Below, piece by piece: positions 37,405 to 45,533 of a DNA stretch of 64,000 nucleotides. Position numbers and translations under genes: made by a program. Source of the DNA: Gammaproteobacteria bacterium (GTDB lineage Bacteria > Pseudomonadota > Gammaproteobacteria > Legionellales > Legionellaceae). Each line of letters opens with the position of its first letter. The stretch's first letter is position 1. The notes under the pieces were generated by a model. It was not told where the DNA came from. It ran no database searches and saw only the letters and a list, made by a program, of their open reading frames with translations. The stretch lies in contig JAHZKF010000100.1 of NCBI GenBank assembly GCA_022600575.1, positions 19,421 to 83,420 of the forward strand, written 5' to 3'.

Positions 37405-38775
37405 ATGACCTTATCTGCCCTTAATTCTATCTCACCTGTCGATGGACGGTATCTTAAAAAAACACGTGCATTAAGCCCATTTTTTAGTGAATTTGGCCTC
37501 ATTTACTATCGTTTGGTCGTTGAAATTCGATGGTTTGAGTCTTTGGCTAATAACCCTAAAATTGCTGAAGTGCCCCCTTTAACCGAAACGTCTAAAACGT
37601 TTTTAAATCAACTCATCACTCAATTTGATGAAAACGAAGCAAAAACAATTAAAGCCTTTGAGAAAAAAACGAACCACGATGTCAAAGCTGTTGAGTATTA
37701 TCTGCGAGAAAAATTTGAAACTTCTCAAGAATTAAAATCCATCACAAGCTTTATTCACTTTGCTTGTACTTCTGAAGATGTAAATAACCTGGCGTATGCC
37801 TTTATGGTCAAAGAAGCGCTTGCTGAAGTGGTTCAACCTACTTTAGCTGAAATTATTGGCGGTGTGACACTTCTTGGTAAGCAGCACGGTGAAGCTGCTA
37901 TGCTTGGCCGAACCCATGGACAACCAGCAACCCCAACCACGCTAGGTAAAGAACTTATTAACTTTTCAGCACGCTTAAAGCGTCCTCTGCAGCAGCTCGC
38001 TGAGGTTTTAATTTCTGCAAAATGCAATGGTGCTGTCGGAAACTATAATGCACACATTGTTGCTTACCCCAAAGTAAACTGGCGAAAACACTGTATGCGT
38101 TTTATTACTGATCTTGGACTTTCTTTCAGCGCTTACACCACCCAAATTGAGCCTCATGATGGGCTTGCTGAAGTCTCACATTTAATGATTCGTATTAATA
38201 ATATTTTACTCGATTACACGCGTGATATTTGGTCTTATATTTCTCTTGGTTATTTCAAACAAAAAACGGTCGCAGGCGAGGTAGGTTCGTCCACCATGCC
38301 GCATAAAGTGAATCCCATTGATTTTGAAAATGCTGAAGGTAACCTTGGATTATCAAATACCTTATTTGATCACTTTGCCAACAAGCTCACACAATCTCGC
38401 TTGCAACGCGATTTATCTGACTCTACCGTCCTTAGAAACCTAGGGGTTGCCTTTGCCTATGCCTTTATCGCTTATCAAGCCATTGCTAAAGGAAACGAAA
38501 AACTCGAAATTAACCCCAATGCACTCAAGGCAGATCTTGATGATAAATGGGAAGTCATTACAGAAGCCATTCAAATGGTCATGCGACGTCATCAACTACC
38601 TAATGCCTATGAAGCACTACGCGACTTTTCACGAGGTCAGGAAATTAACAAAGATACCCTACAAAGCTTTATTGAAACCCTTAAGCTACCTGACGATGCT
38701 AAGGCGGACCTTTTAGCACTCACGCCTAATGCTTATACAGGGCTTGCTGGCGCGTTGGTTAAAGCCTTCTCATGA
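37405..38775 (+). CDS. purB: Adenylosuccinate lyase
   Basis: 456 residues of the fumarase/aspartase superfamily. Signature GSSTMPHKVNPIDFENAEG (about 295) and catalytic TSEDVNN and GRTHGQPATPTTLGKE segments are intact. Acts twice in purine synthesis. It starts MTLSALNSISPVDGRY, the classical N-terminus. Stop overlaps nadB start by 4 bases. Confidence 0.97.
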   Translation: MTLSALNSISPVDGRYLKKTRALSPFFSEFGLIYYRLVVEIRWFESLANNPKIAEVPPLTETSKTFLNQLITQFDENEAKTIKAFEKKTNHDVKAVEYYLREKFETSQELKSITSFIHFACTSEDVNNLAYAFMVKEALAEVVQPTLAEIIGGVTLLGKQHGEAAMLGRTHGQPATPTTLGKELINFSARLKRPLQQLAEVLISAKCNGAVGNYNAHIVAYPKVNWRKHCMRFITDLGLSFSAYTTQIEPHDGLAEVSHLMIRINNILLDYTRDIWSYISLGYFKQKTVAGEVGSSTMPHKVNPIDFENAEGNLGLSNTLFDHFANKLTQSRLQRDLSDSTVLRNLGVAFAYAFIAYQAIAKGNEKLEINPNALKADLDDKWEVITEAIQMVMRRHQLPNAYEALRDFSRGQEINKDTLQSFIETLKLPDDAKADLLALTPNAYTGLAGALVKAFS

Positions 38776-40436
38776 CAGCTTCTGATTTATCACAGCAAGG
38801 CCAAACCATTGAAGTTGATGTACTGGTCATTGGTGGTGGTTTAGCCGGTCTACAGTATTGCCTTGATATCTTAAAACATGCACCTAAAACAAAACTTGCC
38901 CTTATCAGCAAAACAGCTTTTGGTGAGTGCAACAGCCGATATGCTCAAGGAGGTATCGCCACAGCTTTGTCTCCTGAAGATTCTATCACCTCACATATTC
39001 AAGACACCTTAAAAGCAGGCGATGGTTTATGTTATCGCACTCATGTTGAATCTATTATTCAAAAAAGTCCTGAGGCCATTAAACAACTCGAACAACACAC
39101 CGTTCGATTTGACCAAACTGAAACAAATCAATATGCCTTAGGCCACGAAGGTGGGCATAGCCACCGACGTATTTTACATGCAGGAGATCAAACAGGGTTT
39201 GCGATGATTGATGCATTACTCACACAAATCCGTGAGCACCCAAACATTCAATGCCTTGAACATCACACTGCCGTTAACTTAATTACGCAATATTATCCAC
39301 ATCGCACCAATCACCAAGGTGAAGTGCTGGGCGCTTATATTTTAGATAGCAATACCCATCAAATTCATACGTACCTTGCACGTTGTGTCGTGCTTGCAAC
39401 CGGAGGTGCTGGTAAAACCTATCGTTATACCAGTAATAGTATGGTCGCAACAGGCGACGGCGTTGCCATGGCGTATCGTGCAGGTGCACGTATCGGCAAT
39501 ATGGAATTTTACCAATTTCACCCAACGCTGCTTTATCATCCAGATGTCAGTAGCTTTTTAATTTCTGAGGCAGTTCGCGGAGAAGGAGGGGTGTTACGCA
39601 ATGCTGATACGCATGCACCATTTATGATAAATTACGCACCCGAGCAACAAGACCTTGCCACACGTGATATTGTTTCACGCGCTATTTTTAACGAAATTGA
39701 ACAAGGCGAAAATCCTTTTGTTTATTTAGATATTACACACCAACCCAAAGCATTCTTACAAAAACGCTTTCCTCAAATTTATCAAACCCTTGAATCTATC
39801 GGCATTGATATGGCCGAAGATATGATTCCTGTTGTCCCTGCTGCTCATTACCAATGTGGTGGCATACTCGCAACACCTGACGGGAAAACCGATTTAGAGC
39901 GCCTGTATGCTATTGGAGAAGTGGCTTTCACCGGTTTACATGGCGCCAATCGCCTGGCAAGTAACTCTTTGCTTGAGGCCGCTGTCATGGCTTCAAACGC
40001 GGCACTTAAAAGCCTAGATGCCATCAAAACGCCTTGGACCTTAAAGCATGACCTCCCCACCTGGCATTCTCCCCGAGAAGTAAACCATCGGCGTGCAAGC
40101 CAAATTAATGCGCACTGGCGAGGGCTACGCGGCGAGATGATGTCATATGCTGGTATTGTACGTACCGAGGCAGGCTTAAATGATTTATTGCAACTGATTC
40201 AAAAGCGAAAAGAAATCATCGAAGACTATTACTGGACTCATTGTATTACCCGGGACTTTATCGAACTTCGAAATATTATTTTAAATGCTGAACTCATTGT
40301 CAGTTCAGCATTATCAAGACGCGAATCACGTGGCGGACATTTTCGGGATGATTTCCCGAATAAAAACCCAAACGCACAAGAAAGTATTGTACGACTTAAT
40401 GCCTCTCACTGGACACTCAACAGCGTCCTTCAATAA
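38772..40436 (+). CDS. nadB: L-aspartate oxidase
   Basis: 554 residues. FAD site VIGGGLAGLQY (about 19-29), NSRYAQGGIATAL, HEGGHSHRRILHAGDQTG (active-site loop), and GLHGANRLASNSLLEAAVMA near 390-409. Makes iminoaspartate for NadA. Translationally coupled to purB. Downstream comes the six-gene array rather than nadA. Confidence 0.97.
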   Translation: MTASDLSQQGQTIEVDVLVIGGGLAGLQYCLDILKHAPKTKLALISKTAFGECNSRYAQGGIATALSPEDSITSHIQDTLKAGDGLCYRTHVESIIQKSPEAIKQLEQHTVRFDQTETNQYALGHEGGHSHRRILHAGDQTGFAMIDALLTQIREHPNIQCLEHHTAVNLITQYYPHRTNHQGEVLGAYILDSNTHQIHTYLARCVVLATGGAGKTYRYTSNSMVATGDGVAMAYRAGARIGNMEFYQFHPTLLYHPDVSSFLISEAVRGEGGVLRNADTHAPFMINYAPEQQDLATRDIVSRAIFNEIEQGENPFVYLDITHQPKAFLQKRFPQIYQTLESIGIDMAEDMIPVVPAAHYQCGGILATPDGKTDLERLYAIGEVAFTGLHGANRLASNSLLEAAVMASNAALKSLDAIKTPWTLKHDLPTWHSPREVNHRRASQINAHWRGLRGEMMSYAGIVRTEAGLNDLLQLIQKRKEIIEDYYWTHCITRDFIELRNIILNAELIVSSALSRRESRGGHFRDDFPNKNPNAQESIVRLNASHWTLNSVLQ

Positions 40437-40440
40437 CCCA

Positions 40441-41082
40441 TTATTTATCATGCTTCTTATCATACGATGGCTTTTGTTCAGCTTCGCCCTCAGGTTGTCC
40501 ATCCATTGCATCACCCGAAAAAAGCCCATGACTTGTATCCGTAAACGAGGTTACTTTTTCTTTAGCTTCTGATGCCTGATGACTTACATCTGCACTAAGC
40601 GCAATCCCTACTCCTGTAGGAACCAGCTCTAATAAGACGAGTAATGATATACCTGCACTTGGTATCGCAAAAACAAGCGCAATCACCGTAAATGTAACCG
40701 CTAAAAACCCAAAAAAAGCACATTCAGCCGCTGCAGTGTTGGCCTCTCGACCTAAATCACGTGCCAACAATAAAGATTGCTGATTGTTTTCTTCATCAAC
40801 AACCCCTTTTAATCCATCCTCAAGCGTCTGAATAGAACGCCCTAACATTTCTACCACATCCCTACAATCTCTTGGCATCGCTTTAATGGTGGCGCGTAGT
40901 TCATCTGCTCGACTTCTATAGAGTCCAATACATTCTTGTTGCTCTTTCGTGCCTTCTTTTCTTATTTTATCTATAACTAACTCTAATTTCTCATCGAATT
41001 CTTTTAACAAGGATTTACGTGTTTTTTTACGATTACCAAAATCATATGCCTTATATTGTCCGTTTAATTTGGTATGACTCAT
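40441..41082 (-). CDS. Two-helix membrane protein, array member 1
   Basis: 213 residues; one of six related genes to 45342. Common architecture: N-terminal KLNGxYxxYDF, a helical segment with LLKEFDEKLELV, a RADELRATI block, GRSIQTLEDGL, LLLARDLGREA, two adjacent hydrophobic helices (here about 123-141 and 143-162), then TSFTDTSHGLFSGD and a charged tail (EAEQKPSYDKKHDK). No signal peptide. GGGGATAAT serves as ribosome binding site. Family unknown to me; plausible secreted protein that inserts in a membrane. Stop is 4 bases from the nadB stop on the other strand. Confidence 0.65.
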   Translation of the reverse strand: MSHTKLNGQYKAYDFGNRKKTRKSLLKEFDEKLELVIDKIRKEGTKEQQECIGLYRSRADELRATIKAMPRDCRDVVEMLGRSIQTLEDGLKGVVDEENNQQSLLLARDLGREANTAAAECAFFGFLAVTFTVIALVFAIPSAGISLLVLLELVPTGVGIALSADVSHQASEAKEKVTSFTDTSHGLFSGDAMDGQPEGEAEQKPSYDKKHDK

Positions 41083-41119
41083 GACATTATCCCCGTTTTA
41101 TATTAAATCTAAAACAAAC

Positions 41120-41797
41120 CTACTCATGCTTAGGATGCCTAGATTTACCACCATCAACCCCATGCCGCTCATCATGTTCATCTTCCTGATGTAACGATGA
41201 CATAGTCCCTGCACTTGAATCACCCGAAAAAAGCCCATGACTTGTATCCGTAAACGACTCTACTTTGTCTTCAGCTTCTGATAACTGATGGCTAAAATAT
41301 GCACCAAGACCAACCCCTACCCCTGTGGGAAACAGTTCTAATAAAAACAATAATGATATACCTGCAGTTGGTACTGCAAAAACAAGTGCAATCACCGTAA
41401 ATGTAACCGCTAAAAACCCAAAAAAAGCACCTGCAGCCGCTTCACAATTGGCCTCTCGACCTAAATCACGTGCCAACAATAAAGATTGCTGATTGTTTTC
41501 TTCATCAACAATCCCTTTTAATCCATCATCAAGGGTTTTAATAGAACGCGCTAACATTTCCACCCCATACCAATCATATTCAGATGGCATCGCTTTAATG
41601 GTGGCGCGTAGTTCATCTGCTCGACTTTGATAAAGCGCAATACATGCTTGTTGCTCTTTCGTGCCTTCTTTTCTTATTTTCTCTAAAACCAATTCTAATT
41701 TATCATCAAATTCTTCTAGTAATTTCTTACGTGATACACTTTTACCACCAGCAAAATAAAATGGCTGATATTCTCCGTTTAATTTTGTATAACTCAT
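41120..41797 (-). CDS. Two-helix membrane protein, array member 2
   Basis: 225 residues, closest to member 1 (LLLARDLGREANCEAA, FFGFLAVTFTVIALVFAVP nearly identical). Longer tail rich in His, Asp, Glu and Lys (SLHQEDEHDERHGVDGG). Preceded by the same GGGGATAAT site. Followed by a 357-base gap full of palindromic repeat pieces. Confidence 0.65.
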   Translation of the reverse strand: MSYTKLNGEYQPFYFAGGKSVSRKKLLEEFDDKLELVLEKIRKEGTKEQQACIALYQSRADELRATIKAMPSEYDWYGVEMLARSIKTLDDGLKGIVDEENNQQSLLLARDLGREANCEAAAGAFFGFLAVTFTVIALVFAVPTAGISLLFLLELFPTGVGVGLGAYFSHQLSEAEDKVESFTDTSHGLFSGDSSAGTMSSLHQEDEHDERHGVDGGKSRHPKHE

Positions 41798-41899
41798 GAC
41801 ATTATCCCCTTCTCAACAAAGGTTAAAAAAAGATCTTTATAGTTTAATTATAGACTGATAAATAGGGTTTGGTTCCGAGTATGCAAAAGGTATGACAAT

Positions 41900-42095
41900 C
41901 AGCCCTTACCGTCTTTGCGAGGAACGTAGTGACGCGGCAATCTACCTTTGCGTCTTTGCGAGCTGACTTCACGTCCCATGCAAGTTTTAGCCGTCGTTAC
42001 GAACCCGAACGTAGTGAGTGGTGTGGCAATCCAGCGTCTTTTTTTTAATATTTAAAGTCTCTGGACTGCCGCACCTTCGGTGTGCCGTGACGGTA
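41900..42095. repeat. Cluster of GTCTTTGCGAG-type palindromic repeats
   Basis: The gap between array members 2 and 3 holds at least four repeat arms: GTCTTTGCGAGGAACGTAGT near 41909, GCGTCTTTGCGAGCTGA near 41949, GCCGTCGTTACGAACCCGAA near 41991, and GGACTGCCGCACCTTCGGTG near 42063. They are related to elements at 42915-43065 and 44593-44658. No ORF. Confidence 0.65.
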
Positions 42096-42154
42096 TATGA
42101 ACATAAAGTTATGCTCACAACATTTTTCATATCTTGTGTAATCACTCGCAAAAA

Positions 42155-42838
42155 CTAGTCATTCTTATGATGCCGAGACTTATCACCATCAGCCCCATGC
42201 TGCTCATCATGCTCATCTTCATGATGCAATGGATTTGACGTACCCCCTTCACCTGAACCCTTTGAAAACATACTATGACTTGCATCAATAAATGACGTTG
42301 CTTTTTCTTTGGTTTTTGATACTTCATGACTTTCATACGCAAAAAAACCGGCCACAGCAGCATATGGAACAAAATCAATAAGAAACAGCAGAGACAATCC
42401 TCCTGAAGGTATTGCAAATACAAGCGATATCACAAGAAATGAAAGCGCCATCAAGCCTATAAAAGCAGCTCCTACTGCTTCTAAGTTGGCATCTTGACCT
42501 AAATCACGCGCTAATAATAAAGATTGCTGATTATTTTCTTCATTCACTCTACCTGCCAATAAATCATCAAAGCTTTGAATGGATCTCCCTAATATCTCTC
42601 TATCATACTGAACATAACCACCAGATTTAAACGTTTCAACAATGGTACGTAGTTCATCTGCTCGCCTCCGATAAAACACAGCATATTCCTGCTGTTCCTC
42701 CGTACCTTCACTTTTTATTTTGTCTAAAACCAACTCTAATTTCTTATCAAATTCTTTTAATAAGGCTTTGTGTGATGTATTCCGACGGCCACCAAAATCA
42801 TATCGCTTATATGTTCCGTTTAATTTGACATAACTCAT
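42155..42838 (-). CDS. Two-helix membrane protein, array member 3
   Basis: 227 residues. Same core (YKRYDFGG, LLKEFDKKLELVLDKI, RADELRTIVE, LLLARDLGQDA), two hydrophobic helices at about 135-175, and tail with LHHEDEHDEQHGADGD and SRHHKND. Ribosome binding site GGGGTAATGTCATG as in the others. Moderately diverged from members 1 and 2. Confidence 0.65.
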   Translation of the reverse strand: MSYVKLNGTYKRYDFGGRRNTSHKALLKEFDKKLELVLDKIKSEGTEEQQEYAVFYRRRADELRTIVETFKSGGYVQYDREILGRSIQSFDDLLAGRVNEENNQQSLLLARDLGQDANLEAVGAAFIGLMALSFLVISLVFAIPSGGLSLLFLIDFVPYAAVAGFFAYESHEVSKTKEKATSFIDASHSMFSKGSGEGGTSNPLHHEDEHDEQHGADGDKSRHHKND

Positions 42839-42914
42839 GACATTACCCCTTTACAGAAAAGATTAAAAAATGAATATTATGGGTTAATTATAGGTTATGG
42901 AGTGAGGTTTTGCC

Positions 42915-43065
42915 GTCTTTGCGAGGAACTTCGTTCCGCGGCAATCTGCTTTTTTAGAATAGGCTTTTAACATAAAAATTTCTAACCCCTGGATTGCCGC
43001 GCTACGCTCGCAAAGACGCCAAGGACAAGGGCAGATTGCCACGTCACTACGTTCCTCGCAAAGAC
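42915..43065. repeat. Palindromic element with 15-bp terminal inverted repeats
   Basis: GTCTTTGCGAGGAAC at 42915-42929 is perfectly inverted at 43051-43065. Inside is a second inverted pair (GGCAATCTG near 42940 and GGATTGCCGCGCTACGCTCGCAAAGACG near 42993). 151 bases, no coding capacity. MITE-like, same family as the neighbouring gaps. Confidence 0.75.
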
Positions 43066-43101
43066 AGTAAAACCTAAATGATATAACCACATAGACAAAA
43101 A

Positions 43102-43824
43102 CTACTCATTCTTATGATGCCCAGATTTATCATCATCACCATCAAAATCAACATCATATTGCTCATCTTTAGACTGTGGTACATTTTGATCTGGAACAGA
43201 AGAGAAAAATCCACGGCCTTTTTCCGTAAATGAAGACAGCTGTTGATGCTGCTTTTCAAATTGAATACCCTTACCTGTCGCAGGAATAGCCTTACTTTCA
43301 GCAAGCAAAGTACCAAACAACAAAAATAAACTAGCTCCACTGGTTGGGCCTACAAATGCAATTGCAAGTACAACCGTTGTAATACTGACAAAATGATATA
43401 AGGCTGCCTCAACTTTTTCGTTCCGAGCGCGTTTGCCTACATCACGCGCTAAAATTAAAAGTTGCTTGCTATTATCATCATTCTGTTTGTTTTCAAGTAC
43501 ATCATCAAAGCATTGAATGGAGCGCGCCAACACTTCTCTTATCCATGGAATACCTACTAACTCACCTTCTTTCCTGGTGCTCCAATCAGCTTCATAAATA
43601 AAATTTCTTAATTCAATTGCTTGCTCTTCATACAATGCTGCACATCCCTCTTGCCCGAGTCCATCTTCTTTTCTCATTTTCTCTAAACATTGCTCGAGCT
43701 TCGTATTAAACATACGCAAAAGTACGTAGTGCTCTGGATTCACATCCCCATATTTTTTTTCAAAATCATACATCTGATAAACAGCACCAGCCGCTATAAT
43801 ATCCTTTGAAACTGAATGCACCAT
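43102..43824 (-). CDS. Two-helix membrane protein, array member 4
   Basis: About 240 residues from the ATG at 43824; a longer frame to 43941 would overlap member 5 and has no similarity to siblings. Diverged member: MVHSVSKDIIAAGAVYQMYDF start, LEQCLEKMRKEDG, EEQAIELRNFIYEAD, LARSIQCFDDVLENK, LLILARDVGKRA. Hydrophobic region about 150-185, then SSFTEKGRGFFSS, and a charged tail (DVDFDGDDDKSGHHKNE). Confidence 0.62.
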   Translation of the reverse strand: MVHSVSKDIIAAGAVYQMYDFEKKYGDVNPEHYVLLRMFNTKLEQCLEKMRKEDGLGQEGCAALYEEQAIELRNFIYEADWSTRKEGELVGIPWIREVLARSIQCFDDVLENKQNDDNSKQLLILARDVGKRARNEKVEAALYHFVSITTVVLAIAFVGPTSGASLFLLFGTLLAESKAIPATGKGIQFEKQHQQLSSFTEKGRGFFSSVPDQNVPQSKDEQYDVDFDGDDDKSGHHKNE

Positions 43825-43843
43825 AGCATAAACCCCTAAATAA

Positions 43844-44518
43844 TTACTTTTCGTGACGCTGCTGCTGTTCCAAATCCTTATTATTGGTATCTTCCTGATG
43901 ATCTGAATCTGATGAAAACAACCCTTGGCTTGTTTCAGCAAAAGATGTGATTTTCTCTTTTCTTGAAGTCGCTTTCTCTTTATTTTCTAAAATCTCATTT
44001 CGTTCTTCTAATAAAATGCCCGCAGCACAACCCGCAACAACCGTATCAATCAAGAACAACAACGAGATACCACCAGTTGGTATTGCAAGTACAAGTGCCA
44101 CAACAAGACATCCAACCCCAAGAAAAGCCTCAACCGCTGCGCCAAAGGCAAATATATTAGCGCTCACGCCCTCAGTATGCGCAAGCTCCTCAAATCGACG
44201 CGCTAAAAGTAACAGTTGATAATTATTCTCATCATCTATTTTACCTACCAACAAATCATCAAAACTCTGAATAGCACGCGCCAACACCTGCTCATTTTTA
44301 CTTTCTTTAATAAATCGGCGTAAATTAATCGCTTGCTCTTGATAAGCTGCTATTGCTTCTGGATTCTTTTGGTTATCAACCTCATGGAGTTTATTCACAC
44401 ACGCCAATAATTGCGAATCAAACTCTTTTAGTAACTCAGTAAAACTTGGCTTTTTATCGCCATATTTTTCTTTAAAATCATATAGCTGATAAACATCGTT
44501 CAATTTTAAATAAGTCAT
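43844..44518 (-). CDS. Two-helix membrane protein, array member 5
   Basis: 224 residues. KLNDVYQLYDFKEKYG, LLKEFDSQLLACVNKL, YQEQAINLRRFIKES, LARAIQSFDDLLVGKID, LLLLARRFEE; hydrophobic helices about 125-165 (FLGVGCLVVALVLAIP, ISLLFLIDTVVAG); SFAETSQGLFSSDSD and tail DTNNKDLEQQQRHEK. Closest to member 6. Ends 20 bases before member 4. Confidence 0.63.
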   Translation of the reverse strand: MTYLKLNDVYQLYDFKEKYGDKKPSFTELLKEFDSQLLACVNKLHEVDNQKNPEAIAAYQEQAINLRRFIKESKNEQVLARAIQSFDDLLVGKIDDENNYQLLLLARRFEELAHTEGVSANIFAFGAAVEAFLGVGCLVVALVLAIPTGGISLLFLIDTVVAGCAAGILLEERNEILENKEKATSRKEKITSFAETSQGLFSSDSDHQEDTNNKDLEQQQRHEK

Positions 44519-44592
44519 GACATCACTCCAAAAAAGATAAAAAAAGACCTTTATGGTTTAATTATAGACCATAAGGAAGAGGAAGTTGTCGT

Positions 44593-44658
44593 CTTTGCGA
44601 GCTGATAGATCCTCATAAATTTTTAGATTAATGGGGATCTATCAGCTCGCAAAGACGC
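44593..44658. repeat. Perfect 22-bp inverted repeat
   Basis: GTCTTTGCGAGCTGATAGATCC (44593-44614) is exactly inverted at 44637-44658, with a 22-base A/T-rich loop. It lies 6 bases after the stop of array member 6 on the minus strand, so it may act as a terminator as well as being a mobile palindrome. Confidence 0.85.
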
Positions 44659-44664
44659 AAAAAA

Positions 44665-45342
44665 CTACTCATGCTTACGATGCTTCGAGCCATCTTCATG
44701 CTCATCTTCTTGCCGCAATGGATTCAGCTCACCACCCTTATCTGAAGTAGATGAAAACAATCCCTGACTTGTCTCAGCAAAAGAAATGGTTTCCTTTTGA
44801 GTTGCTAAAGTACTATATTCTAAGTCTGAATTATCATCTCCCGACCAACTCAGCAGAAACGCCGGAGCAAGAAACAATAAAGAGATTCCATAAGTGAATG
44901 CTGCAAGCGAAAATGCCAGCACAATGCATGTAGCGGCAAGAAAATTATAGATTGTCGCTGTAAATTCAAAATCCTTAGCTTCTTTTTCAAACTCACGCGC
45001 TAAAAGTGAGATTTGATAATTATTGTCATCATCAAATCTGTCTGCTAATAAATCATCAAAACTCTGAATAACACGCCCTAAAACCTCACGATCATTATCA
45101 AGCAAATACCCCCTCTCGTTATAACGCACAATAGTAGAACGACGTAGGTTAACTGCTTGCTCGCGATAAACTGCTATTAATTGTAGGTTATTTTGAGTGT
45201 CAGACTCATTAAGTTTATCGACACACTTCAACAACTTTTCATCAAATTCGTCAACTAACACCTGAATATCTGGGGATGTAGTCTTATATTTTTTTTCGAA
45301 ATCATATGGCTGATAAACAGCCTCCAATTTTGAATTGGTCAC
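44665..45342 (-). CDS. Two-helix membrane protein, array member 6
   Basis: 225 residues, starting with GTG at 45342 after GGGGTAATATT, equivalent to the ATG of the siblings. KLEAVYQPYDFEKKY, LVDEFDEKLLKCVDKL, REQAVNLRRS, GRVIQSFDDLLADRFD, then hydrophobic helices (NFLAATCIVLAFSLAAF and ISLLFLAPAFLLSW), SFAETSQGLFSST and tail LRQEDEHEDGSKHRKHE. Probably transcribed first in the array. Confidence 0.63.
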   Translation of the reverse strand: MTNSKLEAVYQPYDFEKKYKTTSPDIQVLVDEFDEKLLKCVDKLNESDTQNNLQLIAVYREQAVNLRRSTIVRYNERGYLLDNDREVLGRVIQSFDDLLADRFDDDNNYQISLLAREFEKEAKDFEFTATIYNFLAATCIVLAFSLAAFTYGISLLFLAPAFLLSWSGDDNSDLEYSTLATQKETISFAETSQGLFSSTSDKGGELNPLRQEDEHEDGSKHRKHE

Positions 45343-45533
45343 AATATTACCCCTTCAGAAAAAATCAATTAACAGCAAAGGTATTTATTTGTACATTATA
45401 GACAACAAACAATCACTCATCATTTAACCCTACTTCTTATTTGCTTTTAAGCTCTAAATTTGAGACTTTATAGGCCTGATTATATGTGTATTTTTTAACC
45501 TTTCTTTTTAATGTTAATTAAAGGCAATGACCC

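Noticed and set aside
42142..42423. 93-residue minus-strand ORF overlapping array member 3
   Set aside because: Alternate frame inside member 3; siblings show which frame is real.
45343..45533. Gap upstream of nadA checked for a nicotinamide/NAD-responsive riboswitch or NrtR site
   Set aside because: No structure or motif I could match with confidence.
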